Both the position numbers and the translations under genes were made by a program. A stretch of DNA of 64,000 nucleotides from Timema cristinae (Eukaryota > Arthropoda > Insecta > Phasmatodea > Timematidae). The stretch is from contig JBCFYV010011135.1 of the NCBI GenBank assembly GCA_039000515.1, forward strand, positions 13,902,376 through 13,966,375, given 5' to 3'. Numbering within the stretch: position 1 is the stretch's first letter; the number at the start of each line of letters is the position of its first letter. Positions 54,875 to 64,000 of this stretch are shown here, in pieces. Under the pieces are notes generated by a model. The model searched no databases and was not told where the DNA came from. It saw only the letters and a program-made list of their open reading frames with translations.

Positions 54875-54913
<39 letters not shown>
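54608..54913 (+). mobile_element. SINE-A, full copy
   Basis: GGTGACCTGGCGGTCTAGG head, GGGGTTCAATCCTCGG box B, complete body, ATAACCCGAACGGGAAGTAA tail and a long TAA tract. 8-bp duplication TAATGGCC at 54600-54607 and 54914-54921. Confidence 0.88.
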
Positions 54914-54918
<5 letters not shown>

Positions 54919-55059
54919 GCCTAATTTAATTGGTAAGACCACAAATAATATAATGTATATATGTAAACCCGATATGTTAAAATACTTCAATATTATAATC
55001 AAAGTAGGCCTTTACAAATAAGAATCACCATTAGTTTGGAGAGAGTATGAAAAAACCAC

Positions 55060-55170
55060 AACAATAAATAAGTTTTAAAAATCACCTTCAGTTCACTTAG
55101 CCAAGATTCGAACCTTTGCCTCCTAGTCAAAAGCTATCGAGTGCAACGCACCATTCCGCCACTGGTGCGG
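55060..55170 (-). mobile_element. SINE-B fragment
   Basis: ATCACCTTCAGTTCACTTAG, CCAAGATTCGAACCTTTGCC box B, and head CCATTCCGCCACTGGTGCGG. Body and tail are lost. Confidence 0.5.
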
Positions 55171-55341
55171 CAAATCTGATTTTAAAACACTTCAGTACAG
55201 TACCATACGCATTTCTCAATTTATTAATTGGATGCACTTCTACTTTTTTCTTTTTTATAAATACACAATATTTTCTGTAGAATTTTCGAGGAGCAGAGAT
55301 GTACTAAGTGTGTTTGACAGAGACATCTTCTCTAACTAGGG

Positions 55342-55629
55342 GGGAGGGGGGGGGGGCGGTGACCTAGTGGTCTAGGGGTAAGGTGTCAGACTTCTGTGCT
55401 GGCGGCCGGGGTTCAATCCTCGGTCCCGGCACAGATTTATCTTATTTTCAAACCCTTCCTTCCCCTCTGACAAGACATCTTGTGAATGTGTGGAATGCCA
55501 GACCGCCACCGTGGTTCGGATTCCACGTTAAACTGTGTCCTCCATTTCATCTCACAATAACCCTACCATTACACATTAGCGTAAGTGCGTATAACCCGAA
55601 CGGGTAGTACGACGCGGTGCTAATAATAA
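55342..55629 (+). mobile_element. SINE-A, full copy
   Basis: A G-run precedes GGTGACCTAGTGGTCTAGG; box B, body and tail ATAACCCGAACGGGTAGTAC are intact, with a short TAA tract. Perfect 11-bp duplication TCTAACTAGGG at 55331-55341 and 55630-55640. Confidence 0.9.
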
Positions 55630-56103
55630 TCTAACTAGGGTCCGCTAATTACGCGCTCGCTCGCTCGCGCGCTCGCCAGTTTGGCCACCCAGTCGCTTGC
55701 GCGCTCGCTCGCTCGCTTGTCAGTCTGGCCGAACCCTAATACGGGCTCACCAATCTACCTGGCTCAAGCGGTGCCGGTATGGGCTCAAACTATAGTCCCT
55801 TAATGACCGCGGGTACCGATATAATTAAAGCTGCCCTCACGTGATATAACCACGGAGGTTGTAGGGAGAGAGTGAAGGCGGTGGTCGATCATTGGAGAAG
55901 TCCCATGTATCCCTCCACTATGGCACCAAACCACGGCCGTGCAGACTAGCATGAGTTTATGAAAATTTACCCCCAAAAAAATAACTTGCTGTGGGATCAA
56001 AGCCCAACCTCTCCTATAACCTGTATCTAAAACGGAAACTCAAACGGAACTACCTGGTGATCTGGCACACACTATTTATAGATCACACCAACTCGACACA
56101 TTT

Positions 56104-56175
56104 TAGCACCGCGTCTTATTACCCGTTCGGGTTATGCGCTTAAGTACTAATTACTCTAATGGGTTAGGATGAACC
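56104..56175 (-). mobile_element. SINE-B, 5'-truncated (tail only)
   Basis: TTTTAGCACCGCGTCTTATT, ACCCGTTCGGGTTATGCGC and TTAAGTACTAATTACTCTAA, then sequence not of this family. Confidence 0.7.
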
Positions 56176-56599
56176 TTCATTTCCCAATAAAATGTTAACA
56201 CATTTTAGGGCATTAATAATCTGCAGCCATCTGTGCAACGTTCCGCTAGTAGGTGTACATTTTTCTATAAAACATGATATTTTGTTGGGTTAGGTTAGGA
56301 AACTTAGAAAGCCAGCTCAATATGAAACGTTATATTCGTCTAAAATGCTTATTCATTTTTGTTTTAAAGAAAATAGATAGAATATTAAGGTCAACGCTTC
56401 TCAACTGTTTTTTTTTCTTACGACATCTGGTCATCATGTCGCGTTTTGTACGACACATGTGGCCACAACGCTGTTTTTTCTTTCCGGTCTCTTTCTCACC
56501 AGAGGGTTTCGTTCATTTCAGCTCATTGAAAGAGTTAAATGCGAGAAGACTCGTACGAGTAGGCACACGGACTAAACGTCAAGCTCCATGTTATAGTCA

Positions 56600-56660
56600 G
56601 GTTTGCGGGGTACATGGGTTGTGGCTCGAATTCCGGCTGGGTGTAATGAGACTTTTTTTC
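56600..56660 (+). mobile_element. SINE-B head fragment
   Basis: GGGTTGTGGCTCGAATTCCG followed by GCTGGGTGTAATGAGAC matches the box B region of SINE-B. It is followed by a CT-rich stretch (56640-56810). Confidence 0.4.
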
Positions 56661-57068
56661 TCCTCTCTTTCTTTCTTTATCCTTCTTTATTTTTTCGCCT
56701 CATTTTCCTTTCTTCCTAATTTTCTTCTTTTCCTCCTTTTCTCTTTTCTACCTCCTTTTCATCAGTTTTTTCTCATCTCTTTTTATCTTCCGCCGTCTCT
56801 TTCTCTCTCGGAAGGAACTGCTCCAGACGAGCCTGTCGCTCCAAATGAGAAGTGTGAGTATCAAGAGGACATAGTCGCGATTAATGTTCTCCGTCATTTC
56901 TTCCTCCTCTCCCCGTCCTACAGAAAGTTAGGTAGGAAACATGGAGGAGATAAACTGAGAGGGAAATGGCACAGAAACTTGGCAGGCTGCATTCGAGAAA
57001 CGGGACAAGGGGGATACAAGAGAGGAAAGAAAATAATAAAAATACTTCTGCATTCTAGAAGCGGGACA

Positions 57069-57367
57069 CTGACAAAACGTGAATTAATCACAACTTTTGA
57101 ATGTGGGGAATGCCAGGCCTCCACCGTGGTTCGGATCCCACGTCAAACTGTAGGTCCTCCATTTTCATCTCACAATCACCCTACCATTACACATTAGCGT
57201 AAGTGCGTATAACCCGAATGGGTAGTAAGACGTGGTGCTAATAATAATAATAATAATAATAACAACAACAATAACAACAACAACAATAACAACAATAACA
57301 ACAATAATAACAATAATAATAATATATTAATAATAAATAATTATTAATTAATTAATAATAAATAATA

Positions 57368-57396
<29 letters not shown>
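57069..57396 (+). mobile_element. SINE-A, 5'-truncated, very long tail
   Basis: Begins within the body (CTGACAAAACGTGAATTAAT), reaches ATAACCCGAATGGGTAGTAA, and carries a ~150-bp TAA/CAA/TTA-rich tail. Perfect 13-bp duplication TAGAAGCGGGACA at 57056-57068 and 57397-57409. The target itself held a tandem repeat (see findings). Confidence 0.85.
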
Positions 57397-57398
<2 letters not shown>

Positions 57399-57449
57399 GA
57401 AGCGGGACAAGTGGGATATAAGAGAGGAAAGAAAAGAATAAAAATACTT

Positions 57450-58205
57450 CTTTTCCTGGGCCTACAGCCAGAACGCTTTGGCGAATTTAGTACAAACTTG
57501 ATACAGTATTATATAATTAATGGCCACTCCTCAGGAAGTTTTTTTAGAATGTTTTTATTCTAAATCTCAGATTAACCTATAATCTATTTGAAAATTTGAA
57601 TTCTTTCGAAAAAGGCTTTGACGATTTAGTTTAAAAAGTATTCTAGTGATTACTTGAAAAATACAAATTGCCTAGCACTGTATACCTTTTCATCGGGGAT
57701 TTTTTTTAGCTCTGGAAAGTATTTTACAGGACATATTCAAACGTATGTTTGTTTTTATATTTAAAAAACCATTTAACGGTAGCTTACCAATAACGGATTT
57801 TTGAAAATTTTTGTAATAAATTTTCTCAAAATGTATAGCCTATCTGAAGAAGGTTTCATATAATTAGCAAATCAAGTTTTTTCCCCACAAGTAAACCAAT
57901 AAGGCGTAGTTTACTAATAACTATCCCCCTTCCCCGTAAAAAAATATTGTAAAGAATCCTGTAAAACAAAGCTTCAAATAATCTATCATGTCAAACAAAA
58001 CTTTTTTTACTTAATTTTTTTGAAAATACAGTCCTACCATCACTGTATAGCCCCTTCCCTCTTTTTATCCTCCCTCCTATTTTCATTTCATTCCTATTTC
58101 CTCACCCCTACCCCCCTTTCCCCCTTCACCAACCCCACTTTCCCTTCAACAACTTTTTTTCCAACGACTATATAGTATACTATCGACATTTTTATGAGAA
58201 ATGAA
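57450..58205. other. No recognisable feature
   Basis: AT-rich with a pyrimidine-rich stretch at about 58040-58160. Nothing supported. Confidence 0.5.
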
Positions 58206-58209
58206 TTAA

Positions 58210-58367
58210 ATTTTCAAAATAAAATATAGCCTATGTTACTCGCTGATAATGTAGCTTTATATTGGTGAAATAATTTTTAAAATCGGTCCAGTAGTTTTTG
58301 AGTTTATCCATTACAAACAAAAAATCAAATCTTCTTTCCTCTTTATAATATTAGTATAGATCGATTT
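58210..58367 (+). mobile_element. Non-autonomous element 3' end
   Basis: TATAGCCTATGTTACTCGCT, TTTTTAAAATCGGTCCAGTA, GTTTTTGAGTTTATCC and the end CTTTATAATATTAGTATAGA. This ordered set is a widespread arthropod repeat signature (from memory), often attributed to non-LTR elements. 5'-truncated here. Confidence 0.5.
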
Positions 58368-58559
58368 TTGATTTTTTTTTTCCCACAAACTAGGCCTATA
58401 TAATGAATATACACATAGGTTGCAAATAATTGTAATTACGGTACTGTCCGTATAGAGGGGATCACCATTAGCAACTTGTATGTTGGTAATAACTAAAATT
58501 TGCTTAAATTACAATTTTATTGCATTTTTCCATGATTTGCGATTTTTGTTAGTCCAGAT

Positions 58560-58605
58560 AACACCAGGTCCCAGTTAAGCCGTATAAACGAGGTTCCGCT
58601 ATATA
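58560..58605. mobile_element. pogo-like terminus
   Basis: AGTTAAGCCGTATAAACGAG and GGTTCCGCTATATA resemble the CGAGGTTCCACTG end of pogo-group MITEs. The other end may lie near 58440 (CGGTACTGTCCGTATAGAGG) but is not convincing. Confidence 0.35.
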
Positions 58606-59334
58606 TAAGAAAATACACGGGCTTACGATTGCGTCTTACCAGTTGTAATTTGATGAAATGTTACTTTTTTTAAATTTAACTTGATAATTTCTTAACGACA
58701 TATTACTAACGCATTAAGAATAATAATAGTAATAATAAATGAAAACGTAGCTGCAAATTCAATAAACAAAAGGAGAAAGGGAACACACATAAGATAAGAA
58801 AGAAGTTTATATCCTTTATTATCTTCATTATTCATTTATTATTTGTTGTTAATATATCCTATGTTGGCAGCTATGCAGTGGTACACCCTCGCGTGATGTC
58901 ACCAAGACTTGAGTGGAAATTCCTTGATGCTCCAGCAACGTTATCTTCTAACAACGCCGTATCGCACGTGGCCCATCTCTTAAACTACATTTTCACGGGG
59001 AATGCACTCTCCCCCCCCTGCCCCCCCCAAACGAAGACCCAGATCTTCCCGTAATGATCCCGTAACCAAAAGTCGTCAACACGTTCTTTTTAACATTGTG
59101 CTTTTTATCACTGACTAAACTACAAAATAAAAAACGTCAAATTTTCATAGGAATAACGTTTAGAAAATACAAACATATTTCTTTGGTAGCATTTTACCAT
59201 ATTATTAGTGTTGTTGTGGTAGGTATTGATAATATCTATCAAAATTACAGCTGCAAATCACATTACTTGACGTATGAATACTTGAAAGTGATATTGTAAT
59301 TTTTCTAACTGTCTAAACACTTTGTTCATCTATT

Positions 59335-59498
59335 ACATCTTGTGAATGTGTGGAATGCCAGGCCTCCACCGTGGTTCGGATTCCACGTTAAACTGTAGGT
59401 CCTCCATTTCATCTCACAACCACCCTCCCATTACACATTAGCGTAAGTGCGTATAACCCGAACGGGTAGTAAGACACGGTGCTAATAATAATAATAAT
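59335..59498 (+). mobile_element. SINE-A, 5'-truncated copy
   Basis: Starts ACATCTTGTGAATGTGTGG, includes CCGTGGTTCGGATTCC and tail ATAACCCGAACGGGTAGTAA with a TAA tract. 11-bp duplication GTTCATCTATT (59324-59334) versus GTTGATCTATT (59499-59509), one mismatch. Confidence 0.87.
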
Positions 59499-59511
59499 GT
59501 TGATCTATTCC

Positions 59512-59645
59512 TCGGGTCTGATTTGCCAGATACGCTAAGATTGGGGCTCGATTCCCGGTTGTGTCTTTTGAGAGTGTTTTTTCAAAGTGGTTCCCCATTC
59601 TCCTTCCACGCAAATTCTGATGCATTTCATTTCAATTATATCTTT
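59512..59645 (+). mobile_element. SINE-B, 3'-degraded copy
   Basis: GGGGCTCGATTCCCGGTTGT box B, then GGTTCCCCATTCTCCTTCC, ACGCAAATTCTGATGC. No tail. Confidence 0.5.
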
Positions 59646-59825
59646 CTTTTAATAGGATTCTAGTAGGAAAAAAGAGCTCCTAGATGGTTATTCCTAAGAA
59701 ATTCTGATTTTAGTTGTGAATAATTCACCGATACTTTATTTGTGTTTTTTTTTTACCATCGTTCTAATGCTTGAATATTCGAGTAAGTTGGAGGAGGCAA
59801 ACTGAGTAGAAAGGGGGACGCGGCA

Positions 59826-59972
59826 GTTGGCCTAAAAGGCGTTTGGCCTAAAGGCATTTGGCCTAAAAGGCAGTTGGCCTAAAAATGAAACCAAAAGTCA
59901 TTTGGCCTAAAAGGCATTTGGCCTAAAGGCATTTGGCCTAAATGGCAGTTGGCCTAAAGTCATTTGGCCTAA
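59826..59972. repeat. GGCCTAAA-type short tandem repeat
   Basis: About eight units of 16-18 bp alternating GGCCTAAAAGGCATTT and GGCCTAAAAGGCAGTT, with one interruption (ATGAAACCAAAAGTC). Confidence 0.93.
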
Positions 59973-61014
59973 AATGTAAATTTAAAACCTTCGGTTATCT
60001 TCGGAAAGTAAACGGTACTGTTAGTTGTTTTATCTGAATATAGATAGCACAACTGATGCAAGGTAGTTACAATATTTCTAAAAACATTGACAATATCCTA
60101 CATACAACTAGATCAGTAGTTCACAAAACACTATATCACCTTTTTTATATATAGATTTCCGATATTATTTCCTTGTTAATATATCTCACGGTCATAAAGT
60201 TAACGAAAAACAATAAGAAAATCCCATTCTCAGCATCGTTTACGCTCGGTAAAATTATATGCGTAGATTCAAATTATGGGGACTTTTGACAACTTATTCC
60301 GAAAGGCAAAATGAAAGTGGAAACCAATATTCAACCCACCCACTTTAAATTTCTTCTGAAGTGACGCCCGATTTTCGTTTAGCGCTACTGAGATATATAT
60401 GAACATTTTTTTTAATCTATTGTATTAATAATTAATATATAAATAATAGTGACGCATTAAATAAATTTTGCCAGTAAATATTACAATGGTCATATATATA
60501 TATATATATATACTTAAATTATGGTTTTGACTAGATCCTTTACTCTATTATTATTATTGTTAGAATTATTATAACTATTATTATATATAAAATTAGTACA
60601 GTTATTTTTTTTCAAACAGTGTAACTATTTTTATTACGGTGATATTATTAACAACATGGGCTATGTTAACACAATAGGTCCTTTGTTTAAAAACTATATA
60701 CTAATTTCCCTCATAGTAATTTGCAAAGCATTCTCAGGAATTATTTCAACTTGTGAAAAAAATACAAAAGATTTTATGGAATTGTCGTTGGTCTTTTTTT
60801 AAGTCTTCATAAAACGTAAAAATACAAAATGTGGTACCTTTACAGGATGATAACTTCCTAGGGTAAGAAAAACGTACGATGTAAGCAAGTGGACCTCCGA
60901 AATGCCAATGGCTGCAGCAGAGGCCAGAGGGATAATCTGACGAGCTTTGGTTGGTAAAAATATCTCACCGCTAGGATCGCTTGTGTTCTCCCATTCCAAA
61001 AAGTGACACTCTTA
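59973..61014. other. AT-rich, no recognisable gene
   Basis: A TA microsatellite near 60493-60512 and ATT-rich tracts near 60550-60590. No coding motif. Confidence 0.5.
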
Positions 61015-62059
61015 TAGCCTAGATGCAAACAAACGTGACTCAAGTTGTCCCGCCATATTGCCGAAAAAAAATCTTTTTTTGTCTAATCGTTTGTGCTCTA
61101 TTTATGCTCATATGTGCCCGAACATGAACATTTGTGCTGTTAAACTGGCCATTTTAGAAAATATGTAATGTGGTGGGCCAACTTGAGCTCAAGCTAGCCC
61201 GCTACATATTGAAAAACACAACATAACCAAATTTATTTAAGTCAATCCATTGTGTTCCATTTGTGCTCATATGTGCCCGAAAATGAACATTTGTGCTTTA
61301 AAATTAGAAAATCTAGAGAACAGTTAATGTGGCGGGCTAACTTGAACCTTCCCTATATCATAAACTGTAGAAAAATATAGTTCAAGCTGGCCAGCCACAT
61401 TTTTAAATATCAATGTAACAAAATTCTGTATTCACGATTCGTTTGTTCTTAGTTTGTGCTTATATGTGCCCGAAAATTAACGTTAGGGCTGTGAATCTAG
61501 GCCTTTTAGATAACATTTAATGAAGGCGATCCAACTAGAGCTCAAGCTAGCCCACCACATTAACTGTTTTCTAGATTTTCTAATTATAGAGCACAAATAC
61601 TCATTTTTGGGCACATATGAGCACAAACGAAAAACAAACGAATGGTGAAAACAGAATTTTGTTACATTGATATTTAAAAATGTGGTGGGCCAGCTTGAAT
61701 TCAATTTTTTCTACAGGTTATGGTATAAGGAAGACTCAAGTTAGCCCGCCACATTAATTGTTCATTAGATTTTATAATTTTAAAGCACAAATGTTCATTT
61801 TCGGGCACATATGAGCACAAATGGAGCACAATGGATTGACTTAAATAAATTTTGTTATGTTGTGTTTTTCAATATGTGGTGGGCTAGCTTGAGCTCAAGT
61901 TGGCCCACCACATTAAATATTTTCTAAATTGGCCAGTTTCACAGCACAAATGTTCATGTTCGGGCACAAATGAGCACAAATAGATCACAAACGATTAGAC
62001 AAAAAAGGTTTTTTTCAGCAATGTGGCGGGCCAACTTGAGTTACGTGGCAAACAGGCTA
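61015..62059. repeat. ~1.05-kb palindrome made of smaller palindromes
   Basis: The left half is the imperfect reverse complement of the right half from TAGCCT (61015) to AGGCTA (62059), centred near 61537. Within it the motif GGGCCAACTTGAGCTCAAG with GCTAGCCCGCCACAT, itself a near-palindrome around TTGAGCTCAA, recurs at about 61171, 61335, 61525, 61690 and 61880. Between these lie GTGCTCATATGTGCCCGAA or its inverse. No coding frame. Probably a foldback element. Confidence 0.85.
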
Positions 62060-62464
62060 AATCTTCTCTTTCTCTCTTCTCCATCGCACTCTACAAGAGA
62101 CTTTGAAGGGTGGGATTAAGCAGCAGTCCTTTCCTCCCTCCATTCCTAATAATAGCAAACGACCTTAAAGTAAACCATAACAAAAATTCATTGTTCCCCG
62201 GCAACTTTCCTTTGGTTCTTTTTCAAACCCACTAACATAATTTGTTTTGAGTTTCACGAGTTGTTGGCGGGTACCTCTGTCTTGCTTCATCCTTTGCTTT
62301 ATATAGATTAAATAATGTATTGATTTGTATATTTTTGTGTAAAGTTTAGTGATATCTAATTTTTTTAAATATGTATTTCATCTTCATTTTTGAAAGAAAG
62401 ATTTTTACTATAAAATAATGAATCGAGAACAAAAATGTGCATACCGCGCCTGCTCAATTACACG

Positions 62465-62560
62465 ATGTACTTAAGGTATTTTTTCCTAAATGGTTTCCCG
62501 TTTTTCCACGCAAACGAGGGTACTTCTCATAATTCTATCTTCCTCATACCTACCTTCTAA
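62465..62560 (+). mobile_element. SINE-B body fragment
   Basis: TTTTTTCCTAAATGGTTTCC, TTTTTCCACGCAAACGAGGG and TTCCTCATACCTACC match the SINE-B body; head and tail are absent. Confidence 0.45.
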
Positions 62561-62828
62561 TTGCTATTAAATGTGGAAAGCATTGACTGGCGTGAAGATA
62601 CAATGAAAAAACAACACTACTGGAGCTTACTCTATTTACTTGAAAAACATATTTTAGACAGTGAAAATACATCATATTCAAATATAACAAATGTACAGTT
62701 TTGTATAATTATAATTACATTTAAACTTTATTTAACAATTTTAAGATAAATACTATACTTACTATATTGACTTAATAATATAAAATGAGAGACTCCTTTA
62801 ACACACTGGCTCAAAAAGTATTCATTAT

Positions 62829-62834
<6 letters not shown>

Positions 62835-62884
<50 letters not shown>
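62835..62884. repeat. (AT)n microsatellite
   Basis: Uninterrupted AT dinucleotide run. The rest of 62561-63930 shows no recognised gene. Confidence 0.95.
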
Positions 62885-62887
<3 letters not shown>

Positions 62888-63567
62888 ATCTAAACCTTTT
62901 TAAAAGGGTTTTGAACTAAAAGTTTGGTAACCTTTAATTAAATAAAAGCTAATGGATATACTTTTGATTTTTTCATTTGACGAGAAAAAGGGGCATTATA
63001 AGTTCATGAAAACCATTTTAATAACTATCATATTTTATAAATTAATCATATCTATGATAAAATGACCTCTAACTAAGCGTTTACTTAGAACCAGTGGCGC
63101 ACTCATTGGGGTGGAGTAAACGGGGCACCTTCCCCCATAACCCCTAATAATTTCAATACAAACATAAATTATTTACTTTATAACTAAAACATTAGACACA
63201 GAAGATGAGTCGTATACATAGGCTCCTTTTTAAGACTTGGTTTAAGACTTTATATTCAAAACACACACATATTAAAAGTGCCACTTATATTCTCATTTGA
63301 AAAAAGCACAACCATAGTAGCTTCCATACATTGTATACAAGAAAATGTATATAACTAGTAGCCACCATTCTGGTAATTAAGTTCGTTTTAGTTTTTAAGT
63401 TTCTTAACACAAGATATGGGTTATTACACCGAGGACCTCGCTTATATAGAGACTTCGGAATCACTCGCACCCCACCCAATTTCGGTTAAAATTAATACTA
63501 AAGTACTTCGAACTGACAAAGCTACCCGAGCGTGTTATTCAACACATTAACATATATTGACTTAGAC

Positions 63568-63640
63568 CAGGGGTTCTCATATTTTAGACCGAAGGAGCCT
63601 TTGTACCAGAAAAATGAATGGCCGAACTCTCATAAAAATA
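63568..63640 (+). mobile_element. Possible hAT-type terminus
   Basis: CAGGGGTTCTCATATTTTAG resembles the CAGGGGTTCTCAA end common in hAT elements. The matching right end was not found before the window stops. Confidence 0.35.
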
Positions 63641-63935
63641 TTTACACTAGTATTATGATCATTCAATAAATACATTTAAATCTCACAAGTCTTTTATAAT
63701 TTAATACTTGAATGAATATAAAAGAAGAACTACACTACACCCCGACCTCCGCGTCACTCAAAAACAAGTTATATTTTGAGTGCGATGACTTATGAGATCA
63801 GGTAGTTTATAGCGTTAATACCAACGTACTAGTTTTTTATTTGTGTACAGAGGTGTAATTTTTTTATCACGTAATATAGAATTATTTTGCTAACAACACA
63901 TAAACCGTACTAAATGTTGATTTCAATACACAGTC

Positions 63936-64000
63936 CGACACTTTATCTCAGTTGGTAGCGTGTTTGTATACTGAGCAAAAGGTCCCGGGTTCGATTCCCG
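63936..64000 (+). mobile_element. tRNA-like sequence, family D, cut by the window edge
   Basis: ATCTCAGTTGGTAGCGTGTT looks like a D arm, and GGTCCCGGGTTCGATTCCCG is a perfect T arm with B box. A weak anticodon stem lies between, and the acceptor end is outside the window. Similarity to 19255-19320 favours a SINE head, but a real tRNA gene cannot be excluded. Confidence 0.5.

Larger units (their letters stand above)
54290..55738. mobile_element. TIR element with GAGCG-rich ends, carrying two SINE-A insertions
   Basis: The left end has AAGGGTACGGCCAGACTGAG and then GAGCGAGCGAGCG; the right end is the inverse (AAGGGTTCGGCCAGACTGAC, then GCGAGCGAGCGAG). Just inside, both ends repeat a second matching motif (GGTGGCCACACTGG left, GGTGGCCAAACTGG right). 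The interior holds two plus-strand SINE-A copies and a SINE-B fragment, and no transposase frame. hAT-type termini are plausible but no 8-bp duplication was found. Confidence 0.6.

Noticed and set aside
56274..57197. Open frame of about 307 codons on the plus strand
   Set aside because: It crosses a SINE-B fragment, a CT-rich low-complexity stretch and a SINE-A body; no domain, and composition follows the DNA repeats.
63936..64000. Genuine tRNA gene at the window end
   Set aside because: Cannot be excluded, but the same sequence type occurs as a repeat at 19255 and the anticodon stem is weak.

Overview
This window is repeat-rich, AT-rich nuclear DNA from an animal, most likely an invertebrate and perhaps an arthropod (low confidence; no host gene was recognised). 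The case for a eukaryote is an intact Ty3/Gypsy-type LTR retrotransposon, many short elements with tRNA-like heads and (TAA)n tails flanked by target-site duplications, foldback and TIR elements, microsatellites and minisatellites. I see no operons, no convincing host exon and no plausible intact tRNA, rRNA or CRISPR locus. Family names below (SINE-A, SINE-B, SINE-E, family C, family D, MITE-F) are labels for this window only. All alignments were done by eye, so edges of old copies are approximate.

The only convincing genes are gag (12128-13216) and pol (13156-16335) of one retrotransposon at 10596-18641. Its two ~1.45 kb LTRs are nearly identical and it is flanked by GATT/GATT (or AGATT/AGATT), so it is young. 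Gag ends in a CCHC knuckle. Pol carries protease, reverse transcriptase, RNase H and integrase in that order. The two frames are joined by a textbook -1 frameshift signal: heptamer GGGAAAC, a 5-nt spacer and a 12-bp stem. There is no env. A diverged solo LTR of a related element lies at 39606-41115, and a possible unrelated solo LTR at 42762-43212.

0-10.5 kb: old SINEs, MITE-F copies, two inverted-repeat elements (one with a tRNA-like core) and an eight-copy 92-bp minisatellite. 10.6-18.6 kb: the LTR retrotransposon. 19-30 kb: SINE-A/SINE-B insertions, two of them nested, and a 1.6 kb satellite with a ~46-bp unit. 31-37 kb: a 1.95 kb element with 232-bp inverted ends, then a ten-copy 84-bp array. 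37-46 kb: MITE-F, solo LTRs, a LINE remnant. 46-49.2 kb: a foldback region, a TG tract and two coding-length minisatellites, one built on a GCGCATGCGC palindrome. 49-60 kb: SINEs, foldbacks and a GAGCG-rich TIR element. 61.0-62.1 kb: a nearly complete 1-kb palindrome made of smaller palindromes. The window ends inside a tRNA-like sequence.

How the parts relate: SINE-A and SINE-B have different tRNA-like heads but the same 3' tail, a small hairpin followed by (TAA)n. Both are probably copied by one LINE machinery that is not encoded here. MITE-F, family C and the foldbacks look like non-autonomous passengers of DNA transposases, also not encoded here. Only the LTR element carries its own enzymes.
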